Shown one piece after another: positions 29,066 to 37,063 of a DNA stretch of 64,000 nucleotides. The notes under the pieces are model-generated. The model ran no database searches, had not been told where the DNA came from, and was given only the letters and a program-made list of their open reading frames with translations. Position numbers and translations under genes: made by a program. The DNA comes from Halobaculum halobium. Lineage in GTDB: Archaea > Halobacteriota > Halobacteria > Halobacteriales > Haloferacaceae. The stretch lies in the NCBI RefSeq assembly GCF_030127145.1, contig NZ_CP126160.1:103062-167061 (forward strand). Direction: 5' to 3'. Every line of letters begins with the position of its first letter. The first letter of the stretch is position 1.

Positions 29066-29571
29066 GCCGGCTCCACATCGCCGACACCGGCCTATTCGTC
29101 GCGATGGGACAGCCCTCGAACAGTCGGTACCAGGCCGTTCGGCGGTTCGCTCGCTGGAACGACGTTACCTTCGTCCTGCCCGAACGGGTGTACGAGGAGC
29201 TGACTATCGACGATCCGGATGTCGAAAACCCGCCCGTCGACACCGCGATCGACGAGGGCTGGGTGACGGTTGCGGCGCCGCTCGAGTTCTCCGAACCGGT
29301 CGTCTCGCGGGTGATGGACGGCGTCCAGCGGTACATCGCGAACGCCGACGACCGCCCTGCCGACGAGGTCGAGCGTGCCGACGCCGCCCTCGCCGCCCTC
29401 GCTGCCCAGCATCTCAGCGCGGGAACGGCGACCGAGGCGTACATCTACACGACCGATATCGCGGCCGGCGAAGGGGCCGAAACCGTGCTCGCGAGCGAGG
29501 GCTACGGTGACTCGGTGACGTTCGTGAACGGCTTCCGGTTCATCGAGGACCTGGTCGCCGGCGACAGCTGA
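29062..29571 (+). CDS. PIN-domain protein, likely toxin
   Basis: 169 residues from a GTG overlapping the preceding stop. PIN-domain acidic residues are visible: HIADTGLF (D8), the conserved Glu/Asp region VERADAALAALA, and YTTDIAAGE near the end. PIN toxins are Mg-dependent RNases. Pairing with a winged-helix partner rather than a VapB-type antitoxin is seen in haloarchaea. It converges on the regulator at 29574 with two bases between. Confidence 0.75.
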   Translation: MSRLHIADTGLFVAMGQPSNSRYQAVRRFARWNDVTFVLPERVYEELTIDDPDVENPPVDTAIDEGWVTVAAPLEFSEPVVSRVMDGVQRYIANADDRPADEVERADAALAALAAQHLSAGTATEAYIYTTDIAAGEGAETVLASEGYGDSVTFVNGFRFIEDLVAGDS

Positions 29572-29573
29572 CG

Positions 29574-29834
29574 CTATTCGGAGTCAAGGTCACGAGCGTC
29601 GAGGTCGCCGGCGAGATACTGCTCTCCCGTTCTCGTGATATCGTAGACGCCGTTGCCGAGGTGGACGAGGAGGCCGTATTCGACCAGCGTCTTGCAGCGG
29701 GCATTGATGTGTTGGCGGGAGAAGCGAACTCGATCGCTGTCTGCCATTTCCTTTGGGGTATCGGGGCCGGCTTCAGAGAGATGCTCTAGAATGCGGTCAT
29801 CAGCGCGAGACATCCAGTCGGCGTCAAAGCGCAT
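29574..29834 (-). CDS. PhiH1-repressor-like winged-helix protein
   Basis: 86 residues, nearly all one winged helix: DRILEHLSEAGPDTPKEMA, FSRQHINARCKTLVEYGLL, then LVHLGNGVYDITRTGEQYL. This is the compact haloarchaeal family typified by the PhiH1 phage repressor. The dyad at 29875-29911, just upstream of its start, is a candidate operator. It probably represses itself and/or the divergent gene at 29956. Confidence 0.8.
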   Translation of the reverse strand: MRFDADWMSRADDRILEHLSEAGPDTPKEMADSDRVRFSRQHINARCKTLVEYGLLVHLGNGVYDITRTGEQYLAGDLDARDLDSE

Positions 29835-29874
29835 AATCGCTTCTGGTTGCGCCGACGCTATCCCGAACGCGCTA

Positions 29875-29911
29875 AGTCAAGTGACGAAGCGTAGCGCTTC
29901 TACAGTTGACT
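29875..29911. promoter_or_regulatory. Nested dyad between divergent genes, candidate operator
   Basis: Outer arms AGTCAA (29875-29880) and TTGACT (29906-29911) enclose an inner near-palindrome GAAGCGTAGCGCTTC. A TATA-like TTTTAAA at about 29918 serves the gene at 29956. The dyad lies between two divergent genes, one of them a winged-helix regulator. Confidence 0.5.
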
Positions 29912-29955
29912 CCTTACGTTTTAAACGCCTGCCACCCTAACTCCCGAGCGTTCAG

Positions 29956-30216
29956 ATGCATTCCCCTCCATCGGACAGTTCGGGCGGATCGAATGACCTT
30001 CTCGTAGAGATTATTGAGACGCTGGAGACGTGTGGACTCGAGGACGATTCCTACCAGCTCCACGATTACGTCGACCCCGATGCGCTCGAACAGGTGATCG
30101 CCTCCGCCGATGAGAACATCACCGTTCAGTTCACTGTCGAGGGGATCCCACTCGATGTATCACCGGACGGTGTGGACGTCATCGTCGAGGACGAATCGCA
30201 GTCCGTCGGCGAATAA
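29956..30216 (+). CDS. HalOD1-type output-domain protein
   Basis: 86 residues. The pattern DYVDPDALEQVIAS, then ITVQFTVEGIPLDVSPDGVDV, fits the haloarchaeal output domain HalOD1, a small stand-alone domain found by hundreds in haloarchaea and thought to act in signalling. TTTTAAA lies 38 bases before the ATG. It is divergent from the PhiH1-type regulator. Confidence 0.75.
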   Translation: MHSPPSDSSGGSNDLLVEIIETLETCGLEDDSYQLHDYVDPDALEQVIASADENITVQFTVEGIPLDVSPDGVDVIVEDESQSVGE

Positions 30217-30532
30217 CGACGTGCGGGTCCGAGATAGGAATCGTTCCTGAAAGCCCTCGGCCGCTCGACGTCCCGCGACCACCGCTGCGCGCCTCGTCCC
30301 TGCGGTGCTTGCGGGGTCGGGGGACGGCCGAGGCGGCCTCGCCCTTTTTGAGTCCGCCAGGACAGTGGATGGCCCACCGAGCGACGTAGCCGGCTGAACG
30401 GGTGCGTACGTGACGGCTCGCCCCGCTCGCCGCTGCCGCCCTCCGCGTCGCTCGCGACCGACCATTCCGGGCGTGCGGGCGCTCTCTGCACCGCCCGCGC
30501 CCGTTCCGGGCTAAAGTAAATGTGCCCTCGGC
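30217..30532. other. GC-rich non-coding stretch
   Basis: No gene is seen in these 316 bases. The sequence is very GC-rich, with many short self-complementary segments (for example around CCTCGTCCCTGCGG and GGCCGAGGCGGCCTCG). A TATA-like TAAAGTAAAT at about 30513 could start a transcript into the structured stretch downstream. Confidence 0.4.
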
Positions 30533-30596
30533 GCCAGCGGGTAAGCGCGAGGGGTTGCGCGGCGTGGCTGCTCACCCCCACGCTTACTCCGCTGGC
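30533..30596 (+). repeat. Interrupted inverted repeat in the leader of the ssDNA-binding protein gene
   Basis: GCCAGCG-G-GTAAGCG (30533-30547) pairs with CGCTTAC-TC-CGCTGGC (30581-30596). An inner GCGC hairpin (30546-30561) lies in the loop. It starts about 20 bases downstream of a TATA-like box, so it could be the first structure of a long transcript leader. Confidence 0.6.
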
Positions 30597-30649
30597 CGCT
30601 CGCTCCGGGCGGGTCGGCGCGCGGTGCTGGTTGGGGCCACCTCATGCAG

Positions 30650-30705
30650 GCGCGCTCTCGCTCGCGCCCGGTAGGGCGCTCGCGAAGGCGCGAGCGAGAG
30701 CGCGC
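30650..30705. repeat. Perfect 19-bp inverted repeat
   Basis: The arms at 30650-30668 and 30687-30705 are exact reverse complements over 19 bases (GCGCGCTCTCGCTCGCGCC and its complement), with an 18-base spacer. It is the strongest hairpin seen in the window and lies 92 bases before the ATG of the OB-fold protein. Confidence 0.85.
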
Positions 30706-30737
30706 AGATGGTTCTGTCGGTCGTTGTCGTCGGAAAA

Positions 30738-30796
30738 CCGCGATGTAGGAGCATCGCGGTGTCGGCGCGTGAGCGCCTTCGGTCTTTGGTGAGACC
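30738..30796 (+). promoter_or_regulatory. Three consecutive hairpins directly before a start codon
   Basis: Hairpin A: CCGCGATG/CATCGCGG with a 6-base loop (30738-30759). Hairpin B: GGCGC/GCGCC with a GTGA loop (30764-30777). Hairpin C: GGTCT/AGACC with a 6-base loop (30781-30796). The ATG follows one base later at 30798. This would place the ribosome start at the foot of a hairpin series. Confidence 0.7.
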
Positions 30797-30797
30797 A

Positions 30798-31664
30798 ATG
30801 TCAAGTAACAGCTCTAGTAGCAAGGTCGTTACGGTGGATGAACAGGCATTCGAAAAAGCGGACGAGCAGGCGGTCGATGAGGACGGCTTCCCGGTCGTCG
30901 ACGAGACGCCAGAGTTCGAGGCGGCAGTCGAGCAGGAGACGCAGGCCAAGGTCGATGCGAACCACCCGGATGGGATCGCGGACACGAGCGAGGACCGGAT
31001 TCACGGTGTCACCCTCGAACAGGAGGAGCGTATTCGGGCGCGGGAAGCCGAACTGGAGCGCATCAGTGCCCAGGCCGAGCTGGGAACACAGGACGGTCGC
31101 GAGCAGCGCACGCGAGAGGTCGTCAGCGAGCAGTGTGGCCGTGACGAGCCGGCGCCGGCGGAGCGTACGGATCCCCGAGAAAAGCTGACGCAAGAGGAGC
31201 TCGCAGAGGTCAACGAGCAAGCCATGCGGATCAGCGACGAAGTGCAGGGCGGCTGGTCGAGATCGGTCGTCGCGAAGCAGTTGGCCGAGAAGGTGCAGCG
31301 CGGTCGGGACGTCACGAAGGCGGTGCTGGAAACCCTCGAGGAGCTGAAGGCGGCGCCGGGGGCGATCGTGCCCATCGCGGACGTGCCGGACGTCCCGGTT
31401 GGTGAGGTGACGGTCGAAGGAACAATCGAGACCCTCTGGGAGCCTTCCTCCTCAAGCATCCAGCAAGTCGGGCTGATAGCGGATGATAGCGGGAAAATCA
31501 AGTTCACCTGCTGGGAGAAATCCGGGCAGACGGTGGTGCGTGAAGGTCAAAAGGTGCGGTTCCGGGCAGCAGCCAAAAACTGGTACGAAGGCCGGTGCTC
31601 AATCGCGCTGACCGGGTGGTCGCGGATCGAGTTCCCGGGGCGCGGTCGGTGGTGGGAAGAATAG
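30798..31664 (+). CDS. OB-fold ssDNA-binding protein (RPA/SOSS-B-like)
   Basis: About 288 residues from the ATG at 30798; the upstream in-frame extension is part of the hairpin leader and is not protein-like. The N-terminal two thirds are acidic and helical. The last 90 residues form an OB fold (VPVGEVTVEGTIETLWEP, QVGLIADDSGKIKFTCWEKS, VREGQKVRFRAAA, ending in a Trp-rich GRWWEE tail). Haloarchaeal plasmids often encode such single-OB RPA-like proteins. On conjugative elements an ssDNA-binding protein is typical of the first-entering (leading) region. Confidence 0.8.
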   Translation: MSSNSSSSKVVTVDEQAFEKADEQAVDEDGFPVVDETPEFEAAVEQETQAKVDANHPDGIADTSEDRIHGVTLEQEERIRAREAELERISAQAELGTQDGREQRTREVVSEQCGRDEPAPAERTDPREKLTQEELAEVNEQAMRISDEVQGGWSRSVVAKQLAEKVQRGRDVTKAVLETLEELKAAPGAIVPIADVPDVPVGEVTVEGTIETLWEPSSSSIQQVGLIADDSGKIKFTCWEKSGQTVVREGQKVRFRAAAKNWYEGRCSIALTGWSRIEFPGRGRWWEE

Positions 31665-31835
31665 GCAGTTGAGACAACCTTCTTTTTTGCTGTGTGCCGG
31701 ACCGGCCCAGACCCCACCTCCCCACCCTCCGCTCCGTGCTCGCTTCGCTGCGCGCGCAGCCACGACCTCGCTCACCAGTCCAACATTTATCCGGCAAACC
31801 GGGGGAAGGAGTGTGCGACTCGGGCGAGTTTATCT

Positions 31836-31856
31836 GGCCCCCAGAAGGGTGCGGGC
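31836..31856 (+). promoter_or_regulatory. T-tract/GC-hairpin leader module 3
   Basis: GTTTATCT precedes GGCCCCC, a loop with AGAAGGGTG, and CGGGC. It lies 24 bases before the ATG at 31881. Confidence 0.55.
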
Positions 31857-31880
31857 GTACGAGCGCTCCGGGTAGGACAG

Positions 31881-32843
31881 ATGACGGGTGAACGTGAGCT
31901 AACCTGCGATGTCTGTGGAAAGTCCTTCGACACCAAGGACGCGCTGGGCGGCCACAACAGTAGCCACAGCCGCCGCATCTCAGACACCCAGTTACTGGCC
32001 GAGGTCGACCGTCTCGTAAACGAGCTGGGCCGTTCCCCAACAGCCACAGAGATGAATGAGCTAGGGGCGTATTCAGCTGGAACGTACAAAAATAGATTCG
32101 GCAGCTGGGCAGAGGCACTCCAGGAAGCGGGATACGAACCGGTGAAACAACACCGAGTGTCCGAAGACGCACTCCTCGACGAAATTAGACGGCTCGCAAC
32201 GGAGGACGGGACGCCGCCAACGGCGGCCGACATGCGCTCGGAGGGCGAGTTCACGGTCACAATCGCGCAGAATCGCTTCGGGAGCTGGAACGAAGCGCTG
32301 GAGGCAGCTGGGTACGACCCCAACCATCGGCATCGGATTTCGGATGCAGAATTACTCGAAGAGATCCATCGGCTTGCCGACGAACTAGGGAAGATCCCCA
32401 CAGCGCAGGAGATGAAAGACCACGGAGAGTTCTCGCATCGACCCTACTTTACTCGCTGGGAGGGCTGGCAAGCTGCGATCCGAGCAGCGGGCTACGAACC
32501 GGTCGGCCGTCCAGCCGGCCCAGACCATCACAACTGGAAAGAACAGCCAGTCCACGAGTGGCGCGAGTACGGGGACAACTGGAATGAACAACGTCAGAAA
32601 GCGCTTGAACGCGACAACTATACCTGTCAAACGCCGGACTGTGAGTGGACGCAGGAGGCGCATCTCGAGACATTCACGAGAGGACTCCACGTACATCATA
32701 TCCGACCGCTAAGCGCCTTCGGCGACGACGAGAGTGAGGTGGATTTCGAGCGGGCCAACCGGCTGGATAACCTCGTTACGGTGTGTGCCGAACACCATCA
32801 TCTCTGGGAGCGGGCATCACCGCTCCGACTCGATATACGGTGA
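31881..32843 (+). CDS. HNH endonuclease with C2H2 finger and homing-endonuclease-associated repeats
   Basis: 320 residues from the ATG at 31881. An N-terminal C2H2 zinc finger (CDVCGKSFDTKDALGGHNSSH) is followed by three repeats of about 55 residues. Each has LLxEIxRLA, a TPTAxEM-type turn, and RFGSWxEALEAAGYEP, the homing endonuclease-associated repeat that binds DNA. The C terminus is an HNH nuclease: CQTPDCEW, LHVHHIRPLSAFGD, NLVTVCAEHHHLWE. Such proteins are mobile or site-specific nucleases. No intron or intein is seen around it. Confidence 0.85.
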   Translation: MTGERELTCDVCGKSFDTKDALGGHNSSHSRRISDTQLLAEVDRLVNELGRSPTATEMNELGAYSAGTYKNRFGSWAEALQEAGYEPVKQHRVSEDALLDEIRRLATEDGTPPTAADMRSEGEFTVTIAQNRFGSWNEALEAAGYDPNHRHRISDAELLEEIHRLADELGKIPTAQEMKDHGEFSHRPYFTRWEGWQAAIRAAGYEPVGRPAGPDHHNWKEQPVHEWREYGDNWNEQRQKALERDNYTCQTPDCEWTQEAHLETFTRGLHVHHIRPLSAFGDDESEVDFERANRLDNLVTVCAEHHHLWERASPLRLDIR

Positions 32844-32955
32844 ATCTCGTAGCCGGCGGGTGTTGAACGAGTAGCTGACTGAATGGCAATCGGATAGGCA
32901 GTCACCCAGTTGGGAGAAGTATATTGGATTAGAGGATAAAGCGGTCAACAAGAGA

Positions 32956-34251
32956 ATGTCTGAACTCCTATCGCTTGGTACTGAACTCGAGTTTGCGGAT
33001 TATGTTGATTGGAATGAAACGACGAATATCAAAGACTACGAGGTTGTATTTGTTGACCTTCTGGACTTGGAGAAGCGAAAGGATGAGTTCCTACATTCCT
33101 ACGTTCCGGCTGGGTACAAACGCCAGTACAATCTCCCGAATCCTAAAGACGTTCTGAGGCTTCTAACATCTGGAGGGGACCTGATTGTTTGTCTTCCAAC
33201 CACTACATCAGTGAAGCCTTCGGAAGATCAAGAGTGGGAACCGGAGGAACCGATACCCGATGATGCGTTGATACGCCCAGGAACGCCTATTCTCAATTTG
33301 TTTTCGTGGCTTCCATTCGGGCTGGAAGTGAGTGATGAGCCTGGAAAATCAGTTGACGAGGGGAGTATCGACGATGGCTGGAAATGGTACTTTGACGGCC
33401 AATTTAGCTGGGAAATTTCTTTTAAGAACCATATCCCCGATGAGGATAGCGTTGAATACCAGTTCCACTCCTTAGTTAGCAATCGATATGGTGAGGCGTT
33501 AGCTGCGGAAATCATGGTAAAAAGCAAGGGAGGGATGCTCCCCACTGGCTCTGAGTCTAATCAGGGAACAGTGTATCTTCTTCCGCTGGTGAAGACAGGT
33601 CATAGCTTCGATGATGTTGCAGAAAAAGTGGTGGACAATTTCTATCCTGAGGTTGATCTGGAGACGGTAGGTCGACATCCGGATTGGTTGAGCGAGTACG
33701 CTGCACCTCGAGAAAAGGAATTACTGGGGAAGATTCGGGAGCTAGAAGATGAACTTGAGGAGGAACGGCTGAGGAAGGATCTTCTCTGGGAGTATGATGA
33801 TGAGCTTGAAAATGCGGTTCGTTCGGCGTTCAAGGATGCTGGGTTGACTGTTGGTGGAGAGGTAAAAAATCGACGTGACGGTTCTATTGAATTGGATGAC
33901 CGCGTAATCCTACTGGAGATCAAAGGGCAGGAAGGAGATGTTTCTGAGGAGAATATTTCTCAGCTGATTAAATGGGTGGATAGAGATGGAGACGAGTTTG
34001 AAAGGGATGTGACGGGATTGTTAGTGATGAACCATCGTCGGCTAACTGAGCCGAATGAGCGAGAGTTCCAGTTAGATCAAGAGCGGTATGGTATGCTGGA
34101 TAGGAACGGTTTACAAGTGGTTACCTCGCTGGAGTTGTTTAAGATGCTTCGTGGATTGGAAGCCGGTGATATCTCCGAAGCAGATGTGGTTGAGAAATTA
34201 AAATCGGAAGAGATAGTCGTTCAATTTGACGAGGTCGAGAGTCCTTTCTGA
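32956..34251 (+). CDS. Putative defence protein with C-terminal PD-(D/E)XK nuclease-like domain
   Basis: 431 residues, with codons visibly less GC-rich than the neighbours. The N-terminal part has a Rossmann-like pattern (YEVVFVDLLDLEKRK, then LRLLTSGGDLIVCLP). A coiled coil (REKELLGKIRELEDELEEERL) leads to a C-terminal nuclease-like domain with D-D-x5-E-I-K-G (ELDDRVILLEIKGQEG, E321 and K323). Sensor-coil-nuclease architecture and foreign composition fit a defence effector. I do not recognise a named system. Confidence 0.6.
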   Translation: MSELLSLGTELEFADYVDWNETTNIKDYEVVFVDLLDLEKRKDEFLHSYVPAGYKRQYNLPNPKDVLRLLTSGGDLIVCLPTTTSVKPSEDQEWEPEEPIPDDALIRPGTPILNLFSWLPFGLEVSDEPGKSVDEGSIDDGWKWYFDGQFSWEISFKNHIPDEDSVEYQFHSLVSNRYGEALAAEIMVKSKGGMLPTGSESNQGTVYLLPLVKTGHSFDDVAEKVVDNFYPEVDLETVGRHPDWLSEYAAPREKELLGKIRELEDELEEERLRKDLLWEYDDELENAVRSAFKDAGLTVGGEVKNRRDGSIELDDRVILLEIKGQEGDVSEENISQLIKWVDRDGDEFERDVTGLLVMNHRRLTEPNEREFQLDQERYGMLDRNGLQVVTSLELFKMLRGLEAGDISEADVVEKLKSEEIVVQFDEVESPF

Positions 34252-34280
34252 GATGCTTGGTATGAGAACTAAACTTAGGG

Positions 34281-34955
34281 TTACCAGCGCCAGATTTTGG
34301 CTGCCCAGCTGTGGTCGGACTCGTTAACTTCTGTCTCCCACCCTTTCTCCTCTAACAAGTTCGGAAGACTGTCGAGGTGTGCATCACCGCAGGAGACTAC
34401 AACAGTATCGTACCCGTTTTCTTTGGAGCTTCTGTGGATTTCCTCCACCATATCTTGGTCACGGGTTCCAAGCCGTCGTTCCTCGAGGATGATCAAGAAG
34501 AAAGAGAACAAAAGCGGTGCCCCGATCACCATCATTGGTTTGACCACTGCCGTGAATGTGAGGGAGGCAACCGCTGGAGCATCAATAAATGGAAACGGAT
34601 ATACGGGGACGAACAATCCGGCAGCGAAGACTAAGCCGGAGATCACCCCTGAGCCAAGTATCCAGCTTTTAGGAAATCGGGGGTACAGTTCTGGGAGATC
34701 GGTGTCGATTTCGTCGTAGACAGGGATCTCTGCTTTCTCTTTGATGTCCGGCCCCTCGTAGAGCGCTGCTTGCAGCCAGTACAGTGTGAGAGCCCCGATC
34801 AGGAAGGAGAGGTAGCCGATTGACCAGTTGTCCGGGCTGACACGGTCTTCTCTCTGTTCCACGAACAATGCATCTGCATCAGCGTCTAAGTGCGAGTCAA
34901 GTGATTCTCTGTCCGTAGAAGAGATGTGAAATTCTCCCTGAAATACGGCTTTCAT
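34281..34955 (-). CDS. Membrane protein with split TraB/GumN-like motifs
   Basis: 224 residues. The N terminus (FHISSTDRESLDSHL, DADALFVEQRED) and the C terminus (YDTVVVSCGDAHLDSLPNLLEEKGWE) resemble the two ends of TraB/PrgY/GumN-family proteins. Three or four transmembrane helices are inserted between them (about 50-66, 98-118, 130-155). TraB-family members include conjugation pheromone shutdown proteins and putative metalloproteases. The usual GxxH is altered to GDAH. The assignment is weak; the gene is low in GC and lies in a minus-strand membrane island. Confidence 0.5.
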   Translation of the reverse strand: MKAVFQGEFHISSTDRESLDSHLDADADALFVEQREDRVSPDNWSIGYLSFLIGALTLYWLQAALYEGPDIKEKAEIPVYDEIDTDLPELYPRFPKSWILGSGVISGLVFAAGLFVPVYPFPFIDAPAVASLTFTAVVKPMMVIGAPLLFSFFLIILEERRLGTRDQDMVEEIHRSSKENGYDTVVVSCGDAHLDSLPNLLEEKGWETEVNESDHSWAAKIWRW

Positions 34956-35031
34956 TGACTGTCAAGTGCGTTTCTATTGAAGAAAGATAATTGTGCAGGT
35001 GGAGAAACGGTTCCAATTCGATCTCTCTGAT

Positions 35032-35532
35032 CTATATGTACTGGATGGCGAAGGTGGATGCAGAGATAACGAACGCCAGGAAGGACAGGAGGATGATCCG
35101 GTTGGTCAGCATCTGCTGGCTTTTCGCATCGGCCTTCCTGTAGACCCGTTCCTGAACGGAATACACCCTGTTCAGTTCTCTGGGGAACCATTCCCAGCCG
35201 AGCTGGGTCAGTATCTCGCTGACCGCTTTCTCACTTACCTCGTCTCGAGGTATATCAATAAGCTCGTGTAGATGGTCTTCCGGCGACGAGATCACACGCT
35301 GTACTTCAAAGAAGTCAGAGGAGAGAGCCGAGAGTTCGTCATTTATTCTGGCGAGCTCGCTGCTCCAGACTCCGGCACTGAGATTGTCCAACCGCTTCTC
35401 TAAGGCAATTAGCTGGCTTTCTATTCTGAATATCTCGCTGATGAACTGTATCGTCTGGTCGTGATCGTGATCTCCTGGCGTCCTACTTATGAACCGTTTC
35501 GCACGGTCCTCAAAAGAGGTCTCTGAACCCAT
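35032..35532 (-). CDS. Tail-anchored coiled-coil protein
   Basis: About 166 residues from the ATG at 35532. A long helical region (EIFRIESQLIALEKRLDNL and following) is likely coiled coil, and a single C-terminal transmembrane helix (LLSFLAFVISASTFAIQYI) ends the protein. No enzymatic motif is seen. It lies on the same strand as its membrane-protein neighbours and is likewise less GC-rich. Confidence 0.6.
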   Translation of the reverse strand: MGSETSFEDRAKRFISRTPGDHDHDQTIQFISEIFRIESQLIALEKRLDNLSAGVWSSELARINDELSALSSDFFEVQRVISSPEDHLHELIDIPRDEVSEKAVSEILTQLGWEWFPRELNRVYSVQERVYRKADAKSQQMLTNRIILLSFLAFVISASTFAIQYI

Positions 35533-35640
35533 TATCAACGAATGGAGAATATTTCCACTAAGCCATTTCCCCTCACAATTCCGCAGAGTGAGTAGACCAT
35601 CTGTTGGTGGAGTAATCGTATATACGGAGCCTGTCTGTAG

Positions 35641-35793
35641 GAGTACGTCAAGGACGCCGCCGATTTCTACCGGGAACAGGGTGACCCAGGGACGGCAGAA
35701 ACCCTGTTAGACGAGACAGAGATAACGGAAGGTCAGAAGAAAACCACGGTAGAGAGGCAAGAGCTGATTATAGAGAAGGTAGCCGAGACGTGA
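35641..35793 (+). pseudogene. 3' remnant of a small plus-strand gene
   Basis: After an in-frame TAG at 35638, 50 codons read as a normal haloarchaeal protein (EYVKDAADFYREQGD, LLDETEITEGQKKT, VERQELIIEKVAE) and end at TGA. There is no plausible start codon, so this is the tail of a lost gene. It lies between minus-strand genes, suggesting that the membrane island was inserted into or replaced part of an older plus-strand gene. Confidence 0.6.
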
Positions 35794-35809
35794 TCTGTGC
35801 TAATATGGG

Positions 35810-36259
35810 TTACAGCATTGGTTCGTAGTCAGGGAACACCTGTCCTGCTTTCTGGTTGACGGCGTGCGGCGGTTTTACCGGTTTGTTCTCGCGGGATACG
35901 TAGTACCGTTCTTCGTCGAGCTTCTGGATATGATAGTCTTCTCCGTCCGCTGCTTCGACCATGACACGTACTTCCTGTTCTTCGACAGTGTCGGAGGTTC
36001 CCGGATTGAGATGATGATCGAATTCAGCCCGGTCGAGGTACGGTTTGATCGTGGCCTGGACGTCTTCGGGGAAGACTCGGCCACTGCTGACCAGTGTGTA
36101 TCGTCTACCTCTTGCGTTCCGCATTTCCGTTTCCTGGATGATGATGGCGTGTTCGTAGTCGTCTCTGACTTTCTGCAACTCGTATCCTAGGTTGTCGTCA
36201 TCTTCGAGTTCTGAAGGAGCGGTTTTTACGAGTACCGAGTTGATTGTTGCACCGGCCAT
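35810..36259 (-). CDS. Hypothetical protein
   Basis: 149 residues, soluble, beta-rich (RYTLVSSGRVFPEDVQATI, EVRVMVEAADGEDYHIQKL). No motif or membrane segment. It lies upstream of the coiled-coil gene on the same strand, with a 280-base gap holding the plus-strand remnant. Confidence 0.6.
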   Translation of the reverse strand: MAGATINSVLVKTAPSELEDDDNLGYELQKVRDDYEHAIIIQETEMRNARGRRYTLVSSGRVFPEDVQATIKPYLDRAEFDHHLNPGTSDTVEEQEVRVMVEAADGEDYHIQKLDEERYYVSRENKPVKPPHAVNQKAGQVFPDYEPML

Positions 36260-36399
36260 AGCTGAGTCACGTTGTCGAAGATTTCAGAATCAGTGGATAT
36301 CAACGTTTGGCTGAATATCCTCGCCAACCAATTGCTGGAAATTAGCAGAAACCGACGCGAGTGTTGAACATTGAAGCCACCAAGGTCACTGCCTATCCC

Positions 36400-36954
36400 T
36401 CAAATTAGATACTCCAATAGCCCAGTACTCTGTATTATTCCCGGGATAGGATGTAATAGTATCAACGTCAAGGATACAGCGGTCAATTTCAAGCACTGGT
36501 CCAGTTTCGCCATTTTCTCGTCGTTTCTAGTCCGGTTTCCTTTGAAGAACATCTCCGGGTCATCAGTTTCCTCGTTGCCTGTGATCACCGTGAGGTAGGA
36601 TTTGACGAGTTCACGTCGAACCGGTTCCGGCGGATTATCGATGTACTGCAGATAATCTTCTTCATCCAGTCCTGGTCTGTGGTAGTCCCGGACCCAGAGA
36701 GCTGAGATTCCGTTGACCACTGAGATCAGTGCGACCGCCATCGCCGCGTAGTGCAGAATGTTGAGGCTGGAGAAGATACTGACTACGGAGACGATGATTG
36801 CGTCAACGGTCAGTACGGTACCGATCTTGGATTCGACTGAAGTTCGCCGGTCTGATTCTTCCTGGTATCGGAGCCGGATTTCTTCGAGGGCCAGTTGAGA
36901 CAGATCTACATCACTGCTGCCATCTTCTTCGTCGCTGCCCTCGTCGTCGGTCAT
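36400..36954 (-). CDS. Two-transmembrane (SLATT-like) protein
   Basis: 184 residues. An acidic N terminus and a helix (LALEEIRLRYQEESDRR) lead to two adjacent transmembrane helices (about 44-85). A helical segment and a possible third membrane helix near the C terminus (LKLTAVSLTLILLHPI) follow. The order helix-2TM-helix resembles SLATT-type membrane effectors of nucleotide-signalling defence systems, although no synthetase gene is nearby. Its ATG directly follows the stop of the micro zinc-ribbon gene (TGAATG), so it is the last gene of that tandem operon. Confidence 0.55.
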   Translation of the reverse strand: MTDDEGSDEEDGSSDVDLSQLALEEIRLRYQEESDRRTSVESKIGTVLTVDAIIVSVVSIFSSLNILHYAAMAVALISVVNGISALWVRDYHRPGLDEEDYLQYIDNPPEPVRRELVKSYLTVITGNEETDDPEMFFKGNRTRNDEKMAKLDQCLKLTAVSLTLILLHPIPGIIQSTGLLEYLI

Positions 36955-37053
36955 TCAAAATTCTCTGCCACACTCATCACAGATGCGGTCTCCCTTGTTT
37001 TTCTTGAGGGTGCTGAAACTTGACTCGTCCTTGCACTTTGGGCATACAGGCAT
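36955..37053 (-). CDS. Micro zinc-ribbon protein 3 (32 residues)
   Basis: MPVCPKCKDESSF begins the protein and RICDECGREF ends it. The two CxxC pairs make a complete mini zinc ribbon of only 32 residues. It abuts the ATG of the 2TM protein. It is a paralogue of the next two upstream micro-genes. Confidence 0.7.
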   Translation of the reverse strand: MPVCPKCKDESSFSTLKKNKGDRICDECGREF

Positions 37054-37063
37054 GGCTATGTCG

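Noticed and set aside
30533..30796. SRP RNA, RNase P RNA or tRNA gene in the structured region
   Set aside because: I looked for their conserved cores and did not find them; the order of simple hairpins does not fit these RNAs.
30708..30797. Upstream start for the OB-fold protein at 30708
   Set aside because: The extra 30 residues are encoded by the hairpin series and are basic, unlike the acidic protein that follows.
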